Source of the DNA: Thermoplasmata archaeon
GTDB taxonomy: Archaea > Thermoplasmatota > Thermoplasmata > WALJ01
Length of the DNA stretch: 10,677 bases
Direction of reading: 5' to 3'
Assembly (NCBI GenBank): GCA_026986305.1
Contig: JALSOU010000115.1
Location: forward strand, 1-10,677
This document shows, in pieces, positions 1 to 6,947 of this stretch (positions are counted from its first letter, which is position 1; each line of letters starts with the position of its first letter). The notes beneath the pieces are model-generated. The model was not told the origin of the DNA and searched no databases. It was given only the letters and a program-made list of their open reading frames with translations. Both the position numbers and the translations under genes were made by a program.

Positions 1-1863
1 TTTGAAGGCACCTATGGCCTTTTCATCTATAGTACCGCTGACTAGCTTTCCGTTGACTATCCTTACGAAGGCATCATCTGGACATGCCTCGCCCCTCGTA
101 CAAAGACCTCTCCTCTGGCATATGGAGGCCTTGAAGCTCATGTTCAGGTCCTTTGGCAGTGCTAGGCTGAATATGTCCTTTCCAAGGTAGTATTTTACCC
201 CATCCTTAACCTCAACAGGCTCAGGCAGGGAATCGTACTCTATGCCTTTCAGTATCCTTATAACCTGCTCCTCGGTGAACTTCGCATCTTTGTGGGTTAA
301 GAAGAACATGCCTGTTATGTGGTCGTGTATGCCTCCTATAACCGGCCCACCGAATCTGGGAGAAAGTATGTTTTCCTGAACCTTCATTATTATTCTGGCC
401 TCAGCCCTTGCCTCCTCACTCTGTAGGACATGGAGATTCATCTCATCTCCATCGAAGTCTGCATTATATGGCGGACACACAGCCAGATTGAACCTGAATG
501 TCTTGTAAGGAAGGACTTTGACTTCGTGGGCCATCATGGACATCCTGTGCAGAGAGGGTTGCCTGTTGAACAGCACTATGTCTCCATCCTGCAGTTGCCT
601 TTCCACTATGTATCCGATATCTACCTTCTCAGCCACTGTTTCCTTGTTCCTCTCAGTTACTTTGATTCTCCTTCCATCTGGCCTTATAACATAGTTAACC
701 CCCGGAATATATCTGCCCTCTTCATCCACCGGATTATTTCCCCTTAGGACTAGCTCCTTTGCCTTCTCCAGATTGTACTGGTTTACCCTCAATCCAACTG
801 TAAGCTCCCTTGCAGCAGCTATGGGAACACCCACCTGATTTATGGATAGATTCGGGTCTGGAGATATTACAGTTCTTGATGAGAAGTTGACCCTCTTACC
901 TGATAGGTTTGACCTAAACCTTCCCTCTTTTCCTTTAAGCCTCTGCACCAGTGTCTTGAGAGGTCTTCCAGAGCGGTGCCTTGCCGGAGGTATTCCTGAT
1001 GTCTGATTGTCAAAGTATGTGGCCACATGGTACTGAAGGAGCTCCCACATATCCTCAATGATCAGCTGAGGAGCACCGGAATCTCTGTTTTCTCTAACTC
1101 TCTGATTTATCCTCAGTATATCCACTAGCTTATGGGTAAGGTCATCCTCGGACCTGTCTCCTGATTCAAGGGTTATGGAGGGCCTCACCGTGACAGGTGG
1201 AACAGGAAGAACTGTTAGGACCATCCACTCAGGTCTGGCTACCTCAGGGTTTATTCCAAGAGGTATGAGGTCCTCATCAGGTATCTTTTCAAGGCGCTCC
1301 CTTATCTCCTTAGGAGACAGCTTATGCCCCTCTTCTCTGAATGTGTATGGTTTATCCAATACCAGTTTCTTCTGCTCTGCGCCACAATGGGGGCATATAG
1401 TCCTTGAAGAGGCATCAGCCACTATCTCCTTCGTTATCATTTCCAGATCTGAGAGGTCCCCGCCAAGCTCTTTAAGATTATCTACAACCTCTTTGTACTC
1501 CTTTATCTGGTCATCTGTTAGAAGTATTCTGCCGCAGGTGGAGCATGTGCTCTGAAGTAGCTTCTTTATCTCTTTGACATATCCAACATGAATAACAGGA
1601 AGTGCGAGCTCTATATGTCCAAAGTGGCCGGGGCACTCATCCACCTTTCCGCCGCAGGTTTTACACCTGAGACCCGGCTCTATTACACCCATATGCGGGT
1701 CCACAAGACCCATTTCCTTTGGAAAACCGTCCTCATCATAGGTGTCCGGAGTTATGACCCTTATTGCAGACATCTTTCTTATCTCATCAGGGGATAGGAG
1801 GGCGAACTTTATTGAGCCTATCCTTTTAAGAACGCCCACCATGGAAATAGTCGGGGCTCTCAT
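1..1863 (-). CDS. rpoA1: DNA-directed RNA polymerase subunit A' (RpoA1), 3' end outside window
   Basis: This is the N-terminal 621 residues of the archaeal A' subunit, the homolog of the N-terminal part of bacterial beta' and eukaryotic Rpb1, which carries the catalytic centre. The family is usually about 870-900 residues, so roughly the last third lies beyond position 1. The active-site motif NADFDGD, whose three Asp bind the catalytic Mg, is at residues 467-473 (positions 445-465). An N-terminal zinc site is C67/C70/C77/H80 (CPGHFGH), and a second Cys set is C107/C110/C157/C160. A further Cys trio, C581/C587/C593, lies near the left edge. Two in-frame ATGs exist. The one at 1866 overlaps the rpoB stop by one base. 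The one at 1863 lies 7 nt after a GGAGG, the spacing used by rpoB and rpoH, so I chose it. The frame is intact from start to edge, with no intein. Identification is secure. Confidence 0.98.
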   Translation of the reverse strand, partial: MRAPTISMVGVLKRIGSIKFALLSPDEIRKMSAIRVITPDTYDEDGFPKEMGLVDPHMGVIEPGLRCKTCGGKVDECPGHFGHIELALPVIHVGYVKEIKKLLQSTCSTCGRILLTDDQIKEYKEVVDNLKELGGDLSDLEMITKEIVADASSRTICPHCGAEQKKLVLDKPYTFREEGHKLSPKEIRERLEKIPDEDLIPLGINPEVARPEWMVLTVLPVPPVTVRPSITLESGDRSEDDLTHKLVDILRINQRVRENRDSGAPQLIIEDMWELLQYHVATYFDNQTSGIPPARHRSGRPLKTLVQRLKGKEGRFRSNLSGKRVNFSSRTVISPDPNLSINQVGVPIAAARELTVGLRVNQYNLEKAKELVLRGNNPVDEEGRYIPGVNYVIRPDGRRIKVTERNKETVAEKVDIGYIVERQLQDGDIVLFNRQPSLHRMSMMAHEVKVLPYKTFRFNLAVCPPYNADFDGDEMNLHVLQSEEARAEARIIMKVQENILSPRFGGPVIGGIHDHITGMFFLTHKDAKFTEEQVIRILKGIEYDSLPEPVEVKDGVKYYLGKDIFSLALPKDLNMSFKASICQRRGLCTRGEACPDDAFVRIVNGKLVSGTIDEKAIGAFK

Positions 1864-1865
1864 CA

Positions 1866-4800
1866 TCACACCTCCTCAAGCTGGAGTCTCATAACGACTC
1901 CAAGGGACATGAGTTCATCTCTCAGCAGCTTGAAAGCGTAGCTCACCTGCACAGGATGTATATTGGTCCTGTTTCCGCAGACTGGGCAGTACATGGCTCC
2001 CTTCTTATCCAGGATGGCTATATGCCCGCATTTTGGATTTCCGCAGACATAAACTATGGTACCATCAGACTGATCCAGAAGCCTGTCCTTGATAACCATC
2101 GCAACGCCATGGCCTATGAGGGTATCTCTTTCCATCTCTCCGAACCTAAGACCTCCCTGCCTTGACCTTCCCTCTGTAGGCTGTCTGGTAAGTATCTGTA
2201 CAGGTCCACGGGACCTCATGTGCAGCTTTCCTGACACCATGTGGTGCAGCTTCTGATAATAGATTATTCCCACATAAATCTCAGCCTTAATCTTCTCACC
2301 TGTAATTCCGTCATACATCACCTGGGTTCCTGTGTGCTTGTACCCGTTCCTGACCAGAGCCTCCCTTATTGCCATCTCCCTCTCCCCGCTGAAGGGAGTG
2401 CCGTCAATAAACCTTCCTTCCATTGATCCAACGACTCCTCCGATCATCTCCAATATGTGGGCTACGGTCATCCTTGAAGGTATGGCGTGCGGATTTATTA
2501 TTAGATCAGGAGATATTCCTTCCTCTGTGAAAGGCATGTCTTCCTGAGGCAATATGGCGCCTATGACCCCTTTCTGACCGTGTCTGGATGCGAACTTATC
2601 GCCGAGTTCAGGTATCCTCAGGTCCCTCACGACCACCTTAACCAGCCTACTTCCATTCTCTGACTCTGTTAACATGACTGAATCAACCCAGCCCCCTTCT
2701 CTTGGTCTAACAGTTGTGGATGATTCCCTGCGCTCCTGGGCAGCAAGAAAGTCTGCGCTCTCCTCTATGAACCTCGGAGGAGATGTCTTTCCTACCAGAA
2801 CATCCCCTTCTTTAACAGCGAGCTCAGGGCTTATTATGCCGTCCTCTCCCAAATGGGCATAGGCCTCTTCGCCCCTAGCTCCCTTAACTCCGGGCCCGGG
2901 AATCTCAAAGTGGTCTTCCTGACCGCCCGCATATCTGCGCTCCTCGTCCTTGTATGTCCTGAAGAATGTGGACCTTCCCAGACCCCTGTCTACAGATGCC
3001 TGATTGAATATTATGGCATCCTGCATATTGTAACCTTCATGCGATATTATGGCAACCACGCAGTTCTGCCCAGCAGGCCTGCGGTTGTAGTTTATGAACT
3101 CCATGGTCTTTGTCTGCACCAGCGGTTTCTGAGGATAATGCAATAGATGAGCCCTGGTATCTGTCCTCATCCTGAAATTGGAAACAGCCAGGCCGAGGGA
3201 CTGCTTTCCCATCGCTGCTCCCATGGTGTTTCTCGGAGATGAGTTGTGCTCAGGATATGGAACTATGCCTGTGGCCACTCCCAACATAAGGAGCGGGTCA
3301 ACCTCCATGTGAGTGTGCTCCTTTGTTAAAAGAAGTTCTGTCTCAAACCTTCCTCCACATTTCTTGCACTCCAGCCTCGCTATGTTCTCTCCAGCACCCA
3401 TGTTTATCCAGAGAACATCCTCTCTTGACAGATACCTGCCGCAGTGCGGGCACTTTTCAGGCACCTCATACGGATAAACCGCTATGTAGGTGTCCTCCTC
3501 CTCTTCCGCATCTATCCACTCTATTATTCCCCTTTCAACCAGATCGCTGAGCTTGAACTCTCCTTTTCTCAGAGCCTCAACTTCATCCATGGTTATGTCG
3601 GGCTTACCGTCCTTGAGAACTAGGAGCGCTCTCCTTATCCTTCCAGCGTCGGAGTTTATGAGGACTTCGTTCATGTGGTCGTCATACCTTACATTGACCT
3701 CATGAGATAGCATGTTGCTCCTTCTTCTTTCCCTTATGGCCTCAACCAACTCCCTAGGATTATCTATGGTTCCAACGAGGTCTCCGTTGACATAGACCCT
3801 GGCTTTTCCTGCCACATCCTCCTCCTTTTTCAGCCCCATGTCTTCAAGCATGTATAGAACTTCATTCTCGGGATAGCCCTCTGAGACATCCACGATGAGG
3901 GCGAGGTTCTTCACCAGACCGCAGTTCTGACCCTCAGGGGTTTCATTGGGGCACAACCTACCCCACTGTGTAGGATGCAAATCCCTTGCCTCAAAGTGGG
4001 GCTGTGACCTTGTCAAAGGCGATGTTACCCTCCTCATGTGTGAGAGAGCGCTCAGGTTTGATGTCCTGTCAAGCAGCTGAGATACTCCCGTCCTTCCGCC
4101 GACCCAGTTTCCTGTGGCCATGGCGTGCATTATCCTCTGGGTTAGGAGGTCCGGCCTTATAACAGATCTGATCTTTATGTCATCCCTCTTTCCGAGCCTC
4201 TCTATCTGGTATTTCAGGTCTGAAAGCAGGGCATTTACAGCCATTCTGAACAGGTCTTCCATGAGGTCTCCTGAGAGCTTCAGCCTTTTGTTGGCATAGT
4301 GGTCCTTATCATCGGGCTCTCTCTTTCCTATAGCCAGCTCAAGAACGCTCCTCGCCATTCTTCCGAGGAATATTGCCTTCTTCTTCCTGTCCCCCTTGCT
4401 TGATCCTAGGTGGGGAAGGAGGGCATTGTCCAGTATGGAAGATACCTTCTTCTCCCTGTACTCCTTGGCCTGCCCAGCTGCATATCTCCTCTCAAGGTAA
4501 TCCAAAGCATCCTGAGTGGTGAATATTCCATTTGGTTTGTATGCTTTGGGATCGTGGATTTCCTCAAGATTGGCGTAGACTATGTTCTCCATCTCTGGCT
4601 CAGTAACTATGGCCTTGAATATCTCCTCGTCGCTGTCCATACCCAAAGCTTTCATAAGAACCATCAGAGGTATGGAGCCTGAGGCTGTTGGGACACTGAC
4701 AGTGAGTATACCATCCTTCTTCTTTTCCATGAGTGTCAGTGCCCTGTACCCCTCTCTCTGTGAAAAGACCTTGGCGACCTCTATGCTCGTACCGTATCTC

Positions 4801-5453
4801 TCATCTCTTTCTACAAGTATCCTGTTTGGGGCCAGATCCTCCAAGGATATGAGCACTCTTTCGGAGCCACCTATTATGAAATAGCCACCCGGATCTAAGG
4901 GATCTTCAAACCTTTTTTCGAGCTCCTTTCTATACTCCTCATCTGTGAGCTTTCTCTGCAGCTCCTGCTCAAGGTTATCCCTGTGCAGGTTGCATTTAAC
5001 AGATTTTACCATTATAGGTATGTTTCCCACAAATATCCTCTGCGGGTCTCTTTCAACCCCATTGACGGTTATAGTAAACTCTATTTCTACAGGGGCCACA
5101 TAGCTAAGGTCTCTGAGCCTAGCCTCCATAGGTGTAATCTTGTGTGATGAACCGTTAGCCTCTTTCACCTGGGGCTGCCCAACAAATATGGTCGGACCTG
5201 AATCTGAATCTATCTGACCTGTTACAGGATCTCGCCTCCTTCCAACCCTTATGATTATCTCTGAGCCACCGACCCTGTCTGGATTTAGAACTATGGTCCC
5301 GGGTTCAGCGCCCTCTCCTATGCGTATGGTATCCAGAACCCTCTGCATCCTTGAATTTGGGTTTTTCTCACTGGCTATGAAGTCGTTAAACGAGGCTATG
5401 TGGTGGTTTACCACGCTCCTTTCCTTAAAGAATGCGTCTATAAACTCTCTCAT
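1866..5453 (-). CDS. rpoB: DNA-directed RNA polymerase subunit B (RpoB), single-chain form
   Basis: This second-largest polymerase subunit (Rpb2/beta homolog, 1195 aa) forms the other half of the active-site cleft. Visible landmarks are the fork region [11 protein letters not shown] (503-513), [12 protein letters not shown] (806-817), the catalytic-lysine segment [12 protein letters not shown] (951-962), the clamp anchor [10 protein letters not shown] (1101-1110), and the usual C-terminal zinc ribbon with C1137, C1142, C1156 and C1159. The chain is unsplit, whereas many methanogens and haloarchaea encode B'' and B' separately; from memory the split falls near residue 550. Between DTYIAVYP (654-661) and EHTHMEVDP (712-720) lies an additional ribbon with C668/C671 and C696/C699 (about 3330-3470), which the B subunits I can recall from other archaeal lineages lack. 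The start is set by AGGAGG with 7 nt to ATG. The gene lies 19 nt after rpoH and ends at the rpoA' start. No intein or frameshift is seen. Confidence 0.99.
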   Translation of the reverse strand: MREFIDAFFKERSVVNHHIASFNDFIASEKNPNSRMQRVLDTIRIGEGAEPGTIVLNPDRVGGSEIIIRVGRRRDPVTGQIDSDSGPTIFVGQPQVKEANGSSHKITPMEARLRDLSYVAPVEIEFTITVNGVERDPQRIFVGNIPIMVKSVKCNLHRDNLEQELQRKLTDEEYRKELEKRFEDPLDPGGYFIIGGSERVLISLEDLAPNRILVERDERYGTSIEVAKVFSQREGYRALTLMEKKKDGILTVSVPTASGSIPLMVLMKALGMDSDEEIFKAIVTEPEMENIVYANLEEIHDPKAYKPNGIFTTQDALDYLERRYAAGQAKEYREKKVSSILDNALLPHLGSSKGDRKKKAIFLGRMARSVLELAIGKREPDDKDHYANKRLKLSGDLMEDLFRMAVNALLSDLKYQIERLGKRDDIKIRSVIRPDLLTQRIMHAMATGNWVGGRTGVSQLLDRTSNLSALSHMRRVTSPLTRSQPHFEARDLHPTQWGRLCPNETPEGQNCGLVKNLALIVDVSEGYPENEVLYMLEDMGLKKEEDVAGKARVYVNGDLVGTIDNPRELVEAIRERRRSNMLSHEVNVRYDDHMNEVLINSDAGRIRRALLVLKDGKPDITMDEVEALRKGEFKLSDLVERGIIEWIDAEEEEDTYIAVYPYEVPEKCPHCGRYLSREDVLWINMGAGENIARLECKKCGGRFETELLLTKEHTHMEVDPLLMLGVATGIVPYPEHNSSPRNTMGAAMGKQSLGLAVSNFRMRTDTRAHLLHYPQKPLVQTKTMEFINYNRRPAGQNCVVAIISHEGYNMQDAIIFNQASVDRGLGRSTFFRTYKDEERRYAGGQEDHFEIPGPGVKGARGEEAYAHLGEDGIISPELAVKEGDVLVGKTSPPRFIEESADFLAAQERRESSTTVRPREGGWVDSVMLTESENGSRLVKVVVRDLRIPELGDKFASRHGQKGVIGAILPQEDMPFTEEGISPDLIINPHAIPSRMTVAHILEMIGGVVGSMEGRFIDGTPFSGEREMAIREALVRNGYKHTGTQVMYDGITGEKIKAEIYVGIIYYQKLHHMVSGKLHMRSRGPVQILTRQPTEGRSRQGGLRFGEMERDTLIGHGVAMVIKDRLLDQSDGTIVYVCGNPKCGHIAILDKKGAMYCPVCGNRTNIHPVQVSYAFKLLRDELMSLGVVMRLQLEEV

Positions 5454-5472
5454 TTCTAATCCTCCTTCTGTT

Positions 5473-5727
5473 TTAGCCCCTCACCACAACACGGTATGCT
5501 ATGGATATGCCGGCGGTCTCGCTTTCCCTTATTATCCTTATTATTGTGCCTTCCTCTATGGTTCCATAAGCAGATTCTAGAACCTGAATGACGGGATCGC
5601 TCTTCCTTATCTTCGGGAGCTCATCCTTGCTTATTTTCATCTCTTCAAGTATCTTTTTCTCATTTTCTTTGCTAACTATCTGGTGCTCAGGGACGAGGTG
5701 GTTTACGAGTATATTTACATCGGGCAT
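5473..5727 (-). CDS. rpoH: DNA-directed RNA polymerase subunit H (RpoH)
   Basis: This 84-aa protein is the archaeal H subunit, equivalent to the C-terminal domain of eukaryotic Rpb5. It contacts the A subunit at the downstream-DNA jaw. Family signatures are [11 protein letters not shown] near the N terminus (residues 8-18), [10 protein letters not shown] (37-46), and the C-terminal strand region ending AYRVVVRG, with [12 protein letters not shown] just before it. The length is normal for the family. The start is fixed by GGAGG with 7 nt to ATG. Its place directly ahead of rpoB and rpoA' is the usual archaeal order. Unusually, a tRNA-Lys gene ends only 22 nt upstream on the same strand, leaving no room for a separate TATA-box promoter, so this cistron probably shares the tRNA transcript. 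Confidence 0.97.
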   Translation of the reverse strand: MPDVNILVNHLVPEHQIVSKENEKKILEEMKISKDELPKIRKSDPVIQVLESAYGTIEEGTIIRIIRESETAGISIAYRVVVRG

Positions 5728-5749
5728 TTTGAGACCTCCGTTTTTTGAG

Positions 5750-5842
5750 CGGGCCTGTGGGGAATTTCGGCGCTCCTGCGCTTTCGAACCCCAGGCCGTC
5801 TGGTTAAAAGCCAGACGCTCTACCTAGCTGAGCTACAGGCCC
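5750..5842 (-). tRNA. tRNA-Lys (anticodon UUU) with a 19-nt T-loop intron
   Basis: Read on the minus strand, the cloverleaf is complete. Acceptor GGGCCTG (5842-5836) pairs with CAGGCCC (5757-5751), with discriminator G at 5750 and no encoded CCA. The D stem is GCTC/GAGC with a 9-nt loop. The anticodon stem TCTGG/CCAGA encloses CTTTTAA with anticodon TTT at 5808-5806. The variable loop is CGGCC and the T stem is TGGGG/CCCCA. The T loop is 26 nt instead of 7. Removing positions 5782-5764 restores a perfect TTCGAAT loop and a 74-nt mature tRNA. The excised segment folds as a BHB splicing motif (see the intron entry). The gene lies 22 nt upstream of rpoH on the same strand. Identity follows from the anticodon and stems, without database comparison. 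Confidence 0.95.
5764..5782 (-). other. 19-nt BHB intron at position 59/60 of tRNA-Lys
   Basis: Minus-strand folding, outside to inside: T-stem GGGG (5792-5789) with CCCC (5762-5759); a 4-bp central helix TTCG (5788-5785) with CGAA (5769-5766); an inner helix GCGC (5781-5778) with GCGC (5773-5770); and a terminal AGGA loop. A 3-nt bulge AAA (5784-5782) interrupts one strand and a 3-nt bulge ATT (5765-5763) the other. This is exactly the 3-4-3 substrate of the archaeal splicing endonuclease EndA. Cleavage after the second base of each bulge, the usual site, removes 5782-5764 and leaves TTCGAAT. The strict geometry suggests that even an EndA of narrow specificity could cut it. The fold is read directly; the splicing is inferred. 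Confidence 0.93.
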
Positions 5843-5866
5843 GCTGAGAGGAAGAAGGCTTTCCGC

Positions 5867-5888
5867 AATATAGCATCACTTTAAAAAA
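5867..5888 (-). promoter_or_regulatory. Candidate promoter of tRNA-Lys and the rpo operon
   Basis: Upstream of the tRNA-Lys 5' end on the minus strand are two TATA-like elements: CTATATT (5873-5867), centred about 28 bp upstream of the mature tRNA end, and TTTTTTAAA (5888-5880), about 42 bp upstream with an A-rich stretch before it that could serve as BRE. The first would give almost no leader and the second a leader of about 15-20 nt. Sequence alone does not decide between them. No comparable element is visible between the tRNA and rpoH, so this promoter probably also drives rpoH-rpoB-rpoA'. Confidence 0.5.
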
Positions 5889-6059
5889 CTTTGCATTTCA
5901 AAATCCTTATTTTAAGCTCTACAACAAAACTCAAATAACTAAAATATTTTAAATTAAATTCAATTTGACATTTCATCTCAAGGTAGAAATCTATAAATAA
6001 TGAATCTGAAAAAAGGATATAAATGCCCAATAATGAAAGAGTATGAAGTTAAGAAAATC

Positions 6060-6066
6060 TTTTATA
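6060..6066 (+). promoter_or_regulatory. TATA box of tRNA-Gly
   Basis: TTTTATA lies 33-39 bp upstream of the tRNA-Gly 5' end, inside an AT-rich spacer and preceded by the A-rich stretch AAGAAAATC that could act as BRE. With an archaeal TATA-to-start distance of about 25 bp, transcription would begin roughly 8-10 nt before the mature tRNA, and RNase P would trim the leader. This is a position-based inference. Confidence 0.5.
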
Positions 6067-6098
6067 CCTAATCCTATACCACATATCTCCCGGAGAGC

Positions 6099-6172
6099 GC
6101 GGGTGTAGTGTAGTCTGGTTATCACTGGAGCTTGCCAAGCTTCTAACCCGGGTTCAAATCCCGGCACCCGCA
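6099..6172 (+). tRNA. tRNA-Gly (anticodon GCC)
   Basis: The cloverleaf is complete at 74 nt. Acceptor GCGGGTG (6099-6105) pairs with CACCCGC (6165-6171), with discriminator A at 6172. The D stem is GTG/CAC with one T-T mismatch at its end. The anticodon stem GGAGC/GCTTC encloses TTGCCAA with anticodon GCC at 6134-6136. The variable loop is 4 nt, and the T stem CCGGG/CCCGG has loop TTCAAAT. CCA is not encoded and there is no intron, in contrast to the tRNA-Lys nearby. It faces away from tRNA-Lys and is followed by a T-rich tract. Its downstream neighbour is a toxin-antitoxin module of different base composition; I saw no second copy of the tRNA 3' end that would mark an integration event. Confidence 0.96.
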
Positions 6173-6180
6173 TATATTTT
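6173..6180 (+). terminator. Possible T-rich terminator after tRNA-Gly
   Basis: The tRNA is followed at once by TATATTTT, and further T-rich tracts occur near 6230-6248. Archaeal polymerase commonly stops at U-rich stretches without a hairpin, so this is a plausible terminator, but it lies in generally AT-rich DNA and has little specificity. Confidence 0.3.
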
Positions 6181-6263
6181 CATTAAAATTCTTGCAAGGT
6201 ATCTTAGGTGATCTTATCCTACTTTAAAAATTTTAATTATATTTTTTAATATGAAAAGAAAAA

Positions 6264-6272
6264 CTTTAAATA
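6264..6272 (+). promoter_or_regulatory. TATA box of the toxin-antitoxin module
   Basis: CTTTAAATA is preceded by the purine-rich run GAAAAGAAAAA, which fits a BRE. Its centre is about 27 bp before the antitoxin ATG at 6295, so transcription would start at or very near the start codon and give a leaderless mRNA. In agreement, no good Shine-Dalgarno sequence precedes that ATG. Confidence 0.6.
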
Positions 6273-6294
6273 GTAAGTAGAGAATAAGTGACAT

Positions 6295-6468
6295 ATGCCA
6301 GTAACAGTGGAGGAATTAAAAGCACTATTGGAGCTAGAAGAGAGAGAACGGGGCATTAAGTTAGGAACATACCTATATAACCTAGGAAAAAAGGTGGAGA
6401 ATGCAGATCCTACTAAAGACATAAGGGAATTGAGAGAGGACAGGCATGAGTTTCATAGTAGACAGTGA
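6295..6468 (+). CDS. Putative VapB-like antitoxin, small protein upstream of VapC
   Basis: This 57-aa reading frame begins MPVTVEELKALLELEERERG and ends at the TGA at 6466-6468. It is strongly charged and predicted helical at its N terminus (residues 5-20), has a middle segment LGTYLYNLGKKVE, and a C-terminal acidic/basic tail DIRELREDR (42-50) of the kind antitoxins use to block a PIN-domain toxin. I see no clear AbrB or ribbon-helix-helix signature, so the DNA-binding family is unassigned. The role is inferred from position: it overlaps vapC by 23 nt, precedes it, and has its own TATA box spaced for a leaderless transcript. Its AT-rich codon use matches vapC and differs from the flanking housekeeping genes. 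It could instead be an unrelated small protein, but the tight overlap argues against that. Confidence 0.7.
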   Translation: MPVTVEELKALLELEERERGIKLGTYLYNLGKKVENADPTKDIRELREDRHEFHSRQ

Positions 6469-6853
6469 TGTATTTATTCATGATTTATTGCACACAGAAA
6501 GGAGTGAAGAAGCAAGAACTTTCTTAGACAAATACACGGAAGAAATAAGTACCACAGCTTTGAATATTATGGAAATTGGCTCGGTCTTATCTCGAAAATA
6601 TAGATGGAAGAAAAAGGATATAAATGATGTGGTAAATGTAATTAGAAAATCAATAAAAATTATAATCCCAAATGAATACGATATAATTGGTGCTCTGAAC
6701 CTATCTCTGCAGTATTATCTTACTCCTATAGATGCATTGATGCTTACTATGGCTGAGAAAATGAAGACATCTCTGGTAACATTTGATAGAGAACTATTGA
6801 ATTTTTCTAAAAGGGGATTTTCTGTGATATGTCCGGAGGAGTTGCAAAATTAG
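6446..6853 (+). CDS. vapC: VapC-family PIN-domain ribonuclease toxin
   Basis: This 135-aa PIN-domain protein has the length usual for VapC toxins, Mg-dependent endoribonucleases that often cut tRNA or rRNA; the target here is unknown. The acidic active-site residues are present: D6 (with D8) in FIVDSDVFI, E43 in NIMEIGS, D96 in TPIDALML and D114 in TFDREL. The toxin therefore looks catalytically intact. The start follows a weak GAGG 6 nt upstream inside the antitoxin gene. The 23-nt overlap covers the first eight codons, including D6 and D8, so both proteins constrain the same bases. Codon use is clearly more AT-rich than in the rpo genes or mevalonate kinase, which suggests acquisition by transfer. 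The function call is secure at family level. Confidence 0.92.
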   Translation: MSFIVDSDVFIHDLLHTERSEEARTFLDKYTEEISTTALNIMEIGSVLSRKYRWKKKDINDVVNVIRKSIKIIIPNEYDIIGALNLSLQYYLTPIDALMLTMAEKMKTSLVTFDRELLNFSKRGFSVICPEELQN

Positions 6854-6856
6854 GAA

Positions 6857-6880
6857 AATATTTTTATTAGTAAATATATT
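6857..6880 (+). terminator. Possible T-rich terminator after vapC
   Basis: Four bases after the vapC stop the sequence runs AAATATTTTTATT, with a T5 at 6861-6865. A U-rich stop of this kind is normal for archaeal transcription termination. The surrounding DNA is AT-rich, so specificity is low. Confidence 0.3.
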
Positions 6881-6918
6881 AATATAAATCACTATTTTCA
6901 AATTCACAACCCTCAAAC

Positions 6919-6926
6919 CTTATATC
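6919..6926 (+). promoter_or_regulatory. TATA box of the mevalonate kinase operon
   Basis: CTTATATC is preceded by CTCAAAC and centred about 26 bp before the ATG at 6948. This places the transcription start at or within a few bases of the start codon, a leaderless arrangement. There is no Shine-Dalgarno sequence before that ATG, which supports the reading. Confidence 0.6.
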
Positions 6927-6947
6927 TGTGTTACTAATTTCATCTCT

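Noticed and set aside
430..747. Open frame on the plus strand opposite rpoA'
   Set aside because: It is antisense to the catalytic NADFDGD region of RpoA', has no recognisable protein features and no ribosome-binding site, and the minus-strand frame is clearly the gene.
1175..1555. Plus-strand frame of 126 codons opposite the start region of rpoA'
   Set aside because: It is a Ser/Leu-rich antisense shadow of the zinc-site region of RpoA' with no coding evidence of its own.
1866..5453. Possible intein in rpoB
   Set aside because: The chain is colinear with standard RpoB motifs; the only additional segment is about 50 residues with paired CxxC motifs, far too short and without splicing-motif residues.
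6033..6071. 12-codon frame MKEYEVKKIFYT in the spacer before tRNA-Gly
   Set aside because: It is too short, has no Shine-Dalgarno site, and runs through the tRNA-Gly TATA box.
5991..6173. Minus-strand frame beginning MRVPGFEPGLE
   Set aside because: The N terminus is the antisense translation of the tRNA-Gly T arm and acceptor, a common annotation artefact, and the rest is low-complexity AT-rich DNA.
6875..6886. 12-bp perfect palindrome TATATTAATATA after vapC
   Set aside because: It consists only of A and T within AT-rich DNA, where such palindromes are expected by chance; no second copy was seen near the module promoter, so I do not call it an operator.
6099..6947. Integration attachment repeats around the toxin-antitoxin module
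   Set aside because: I looked for a second copy of the tRNA-Gly 3' end downstream of vapC and saw none; there is no integrase or terminal inverted repeat.
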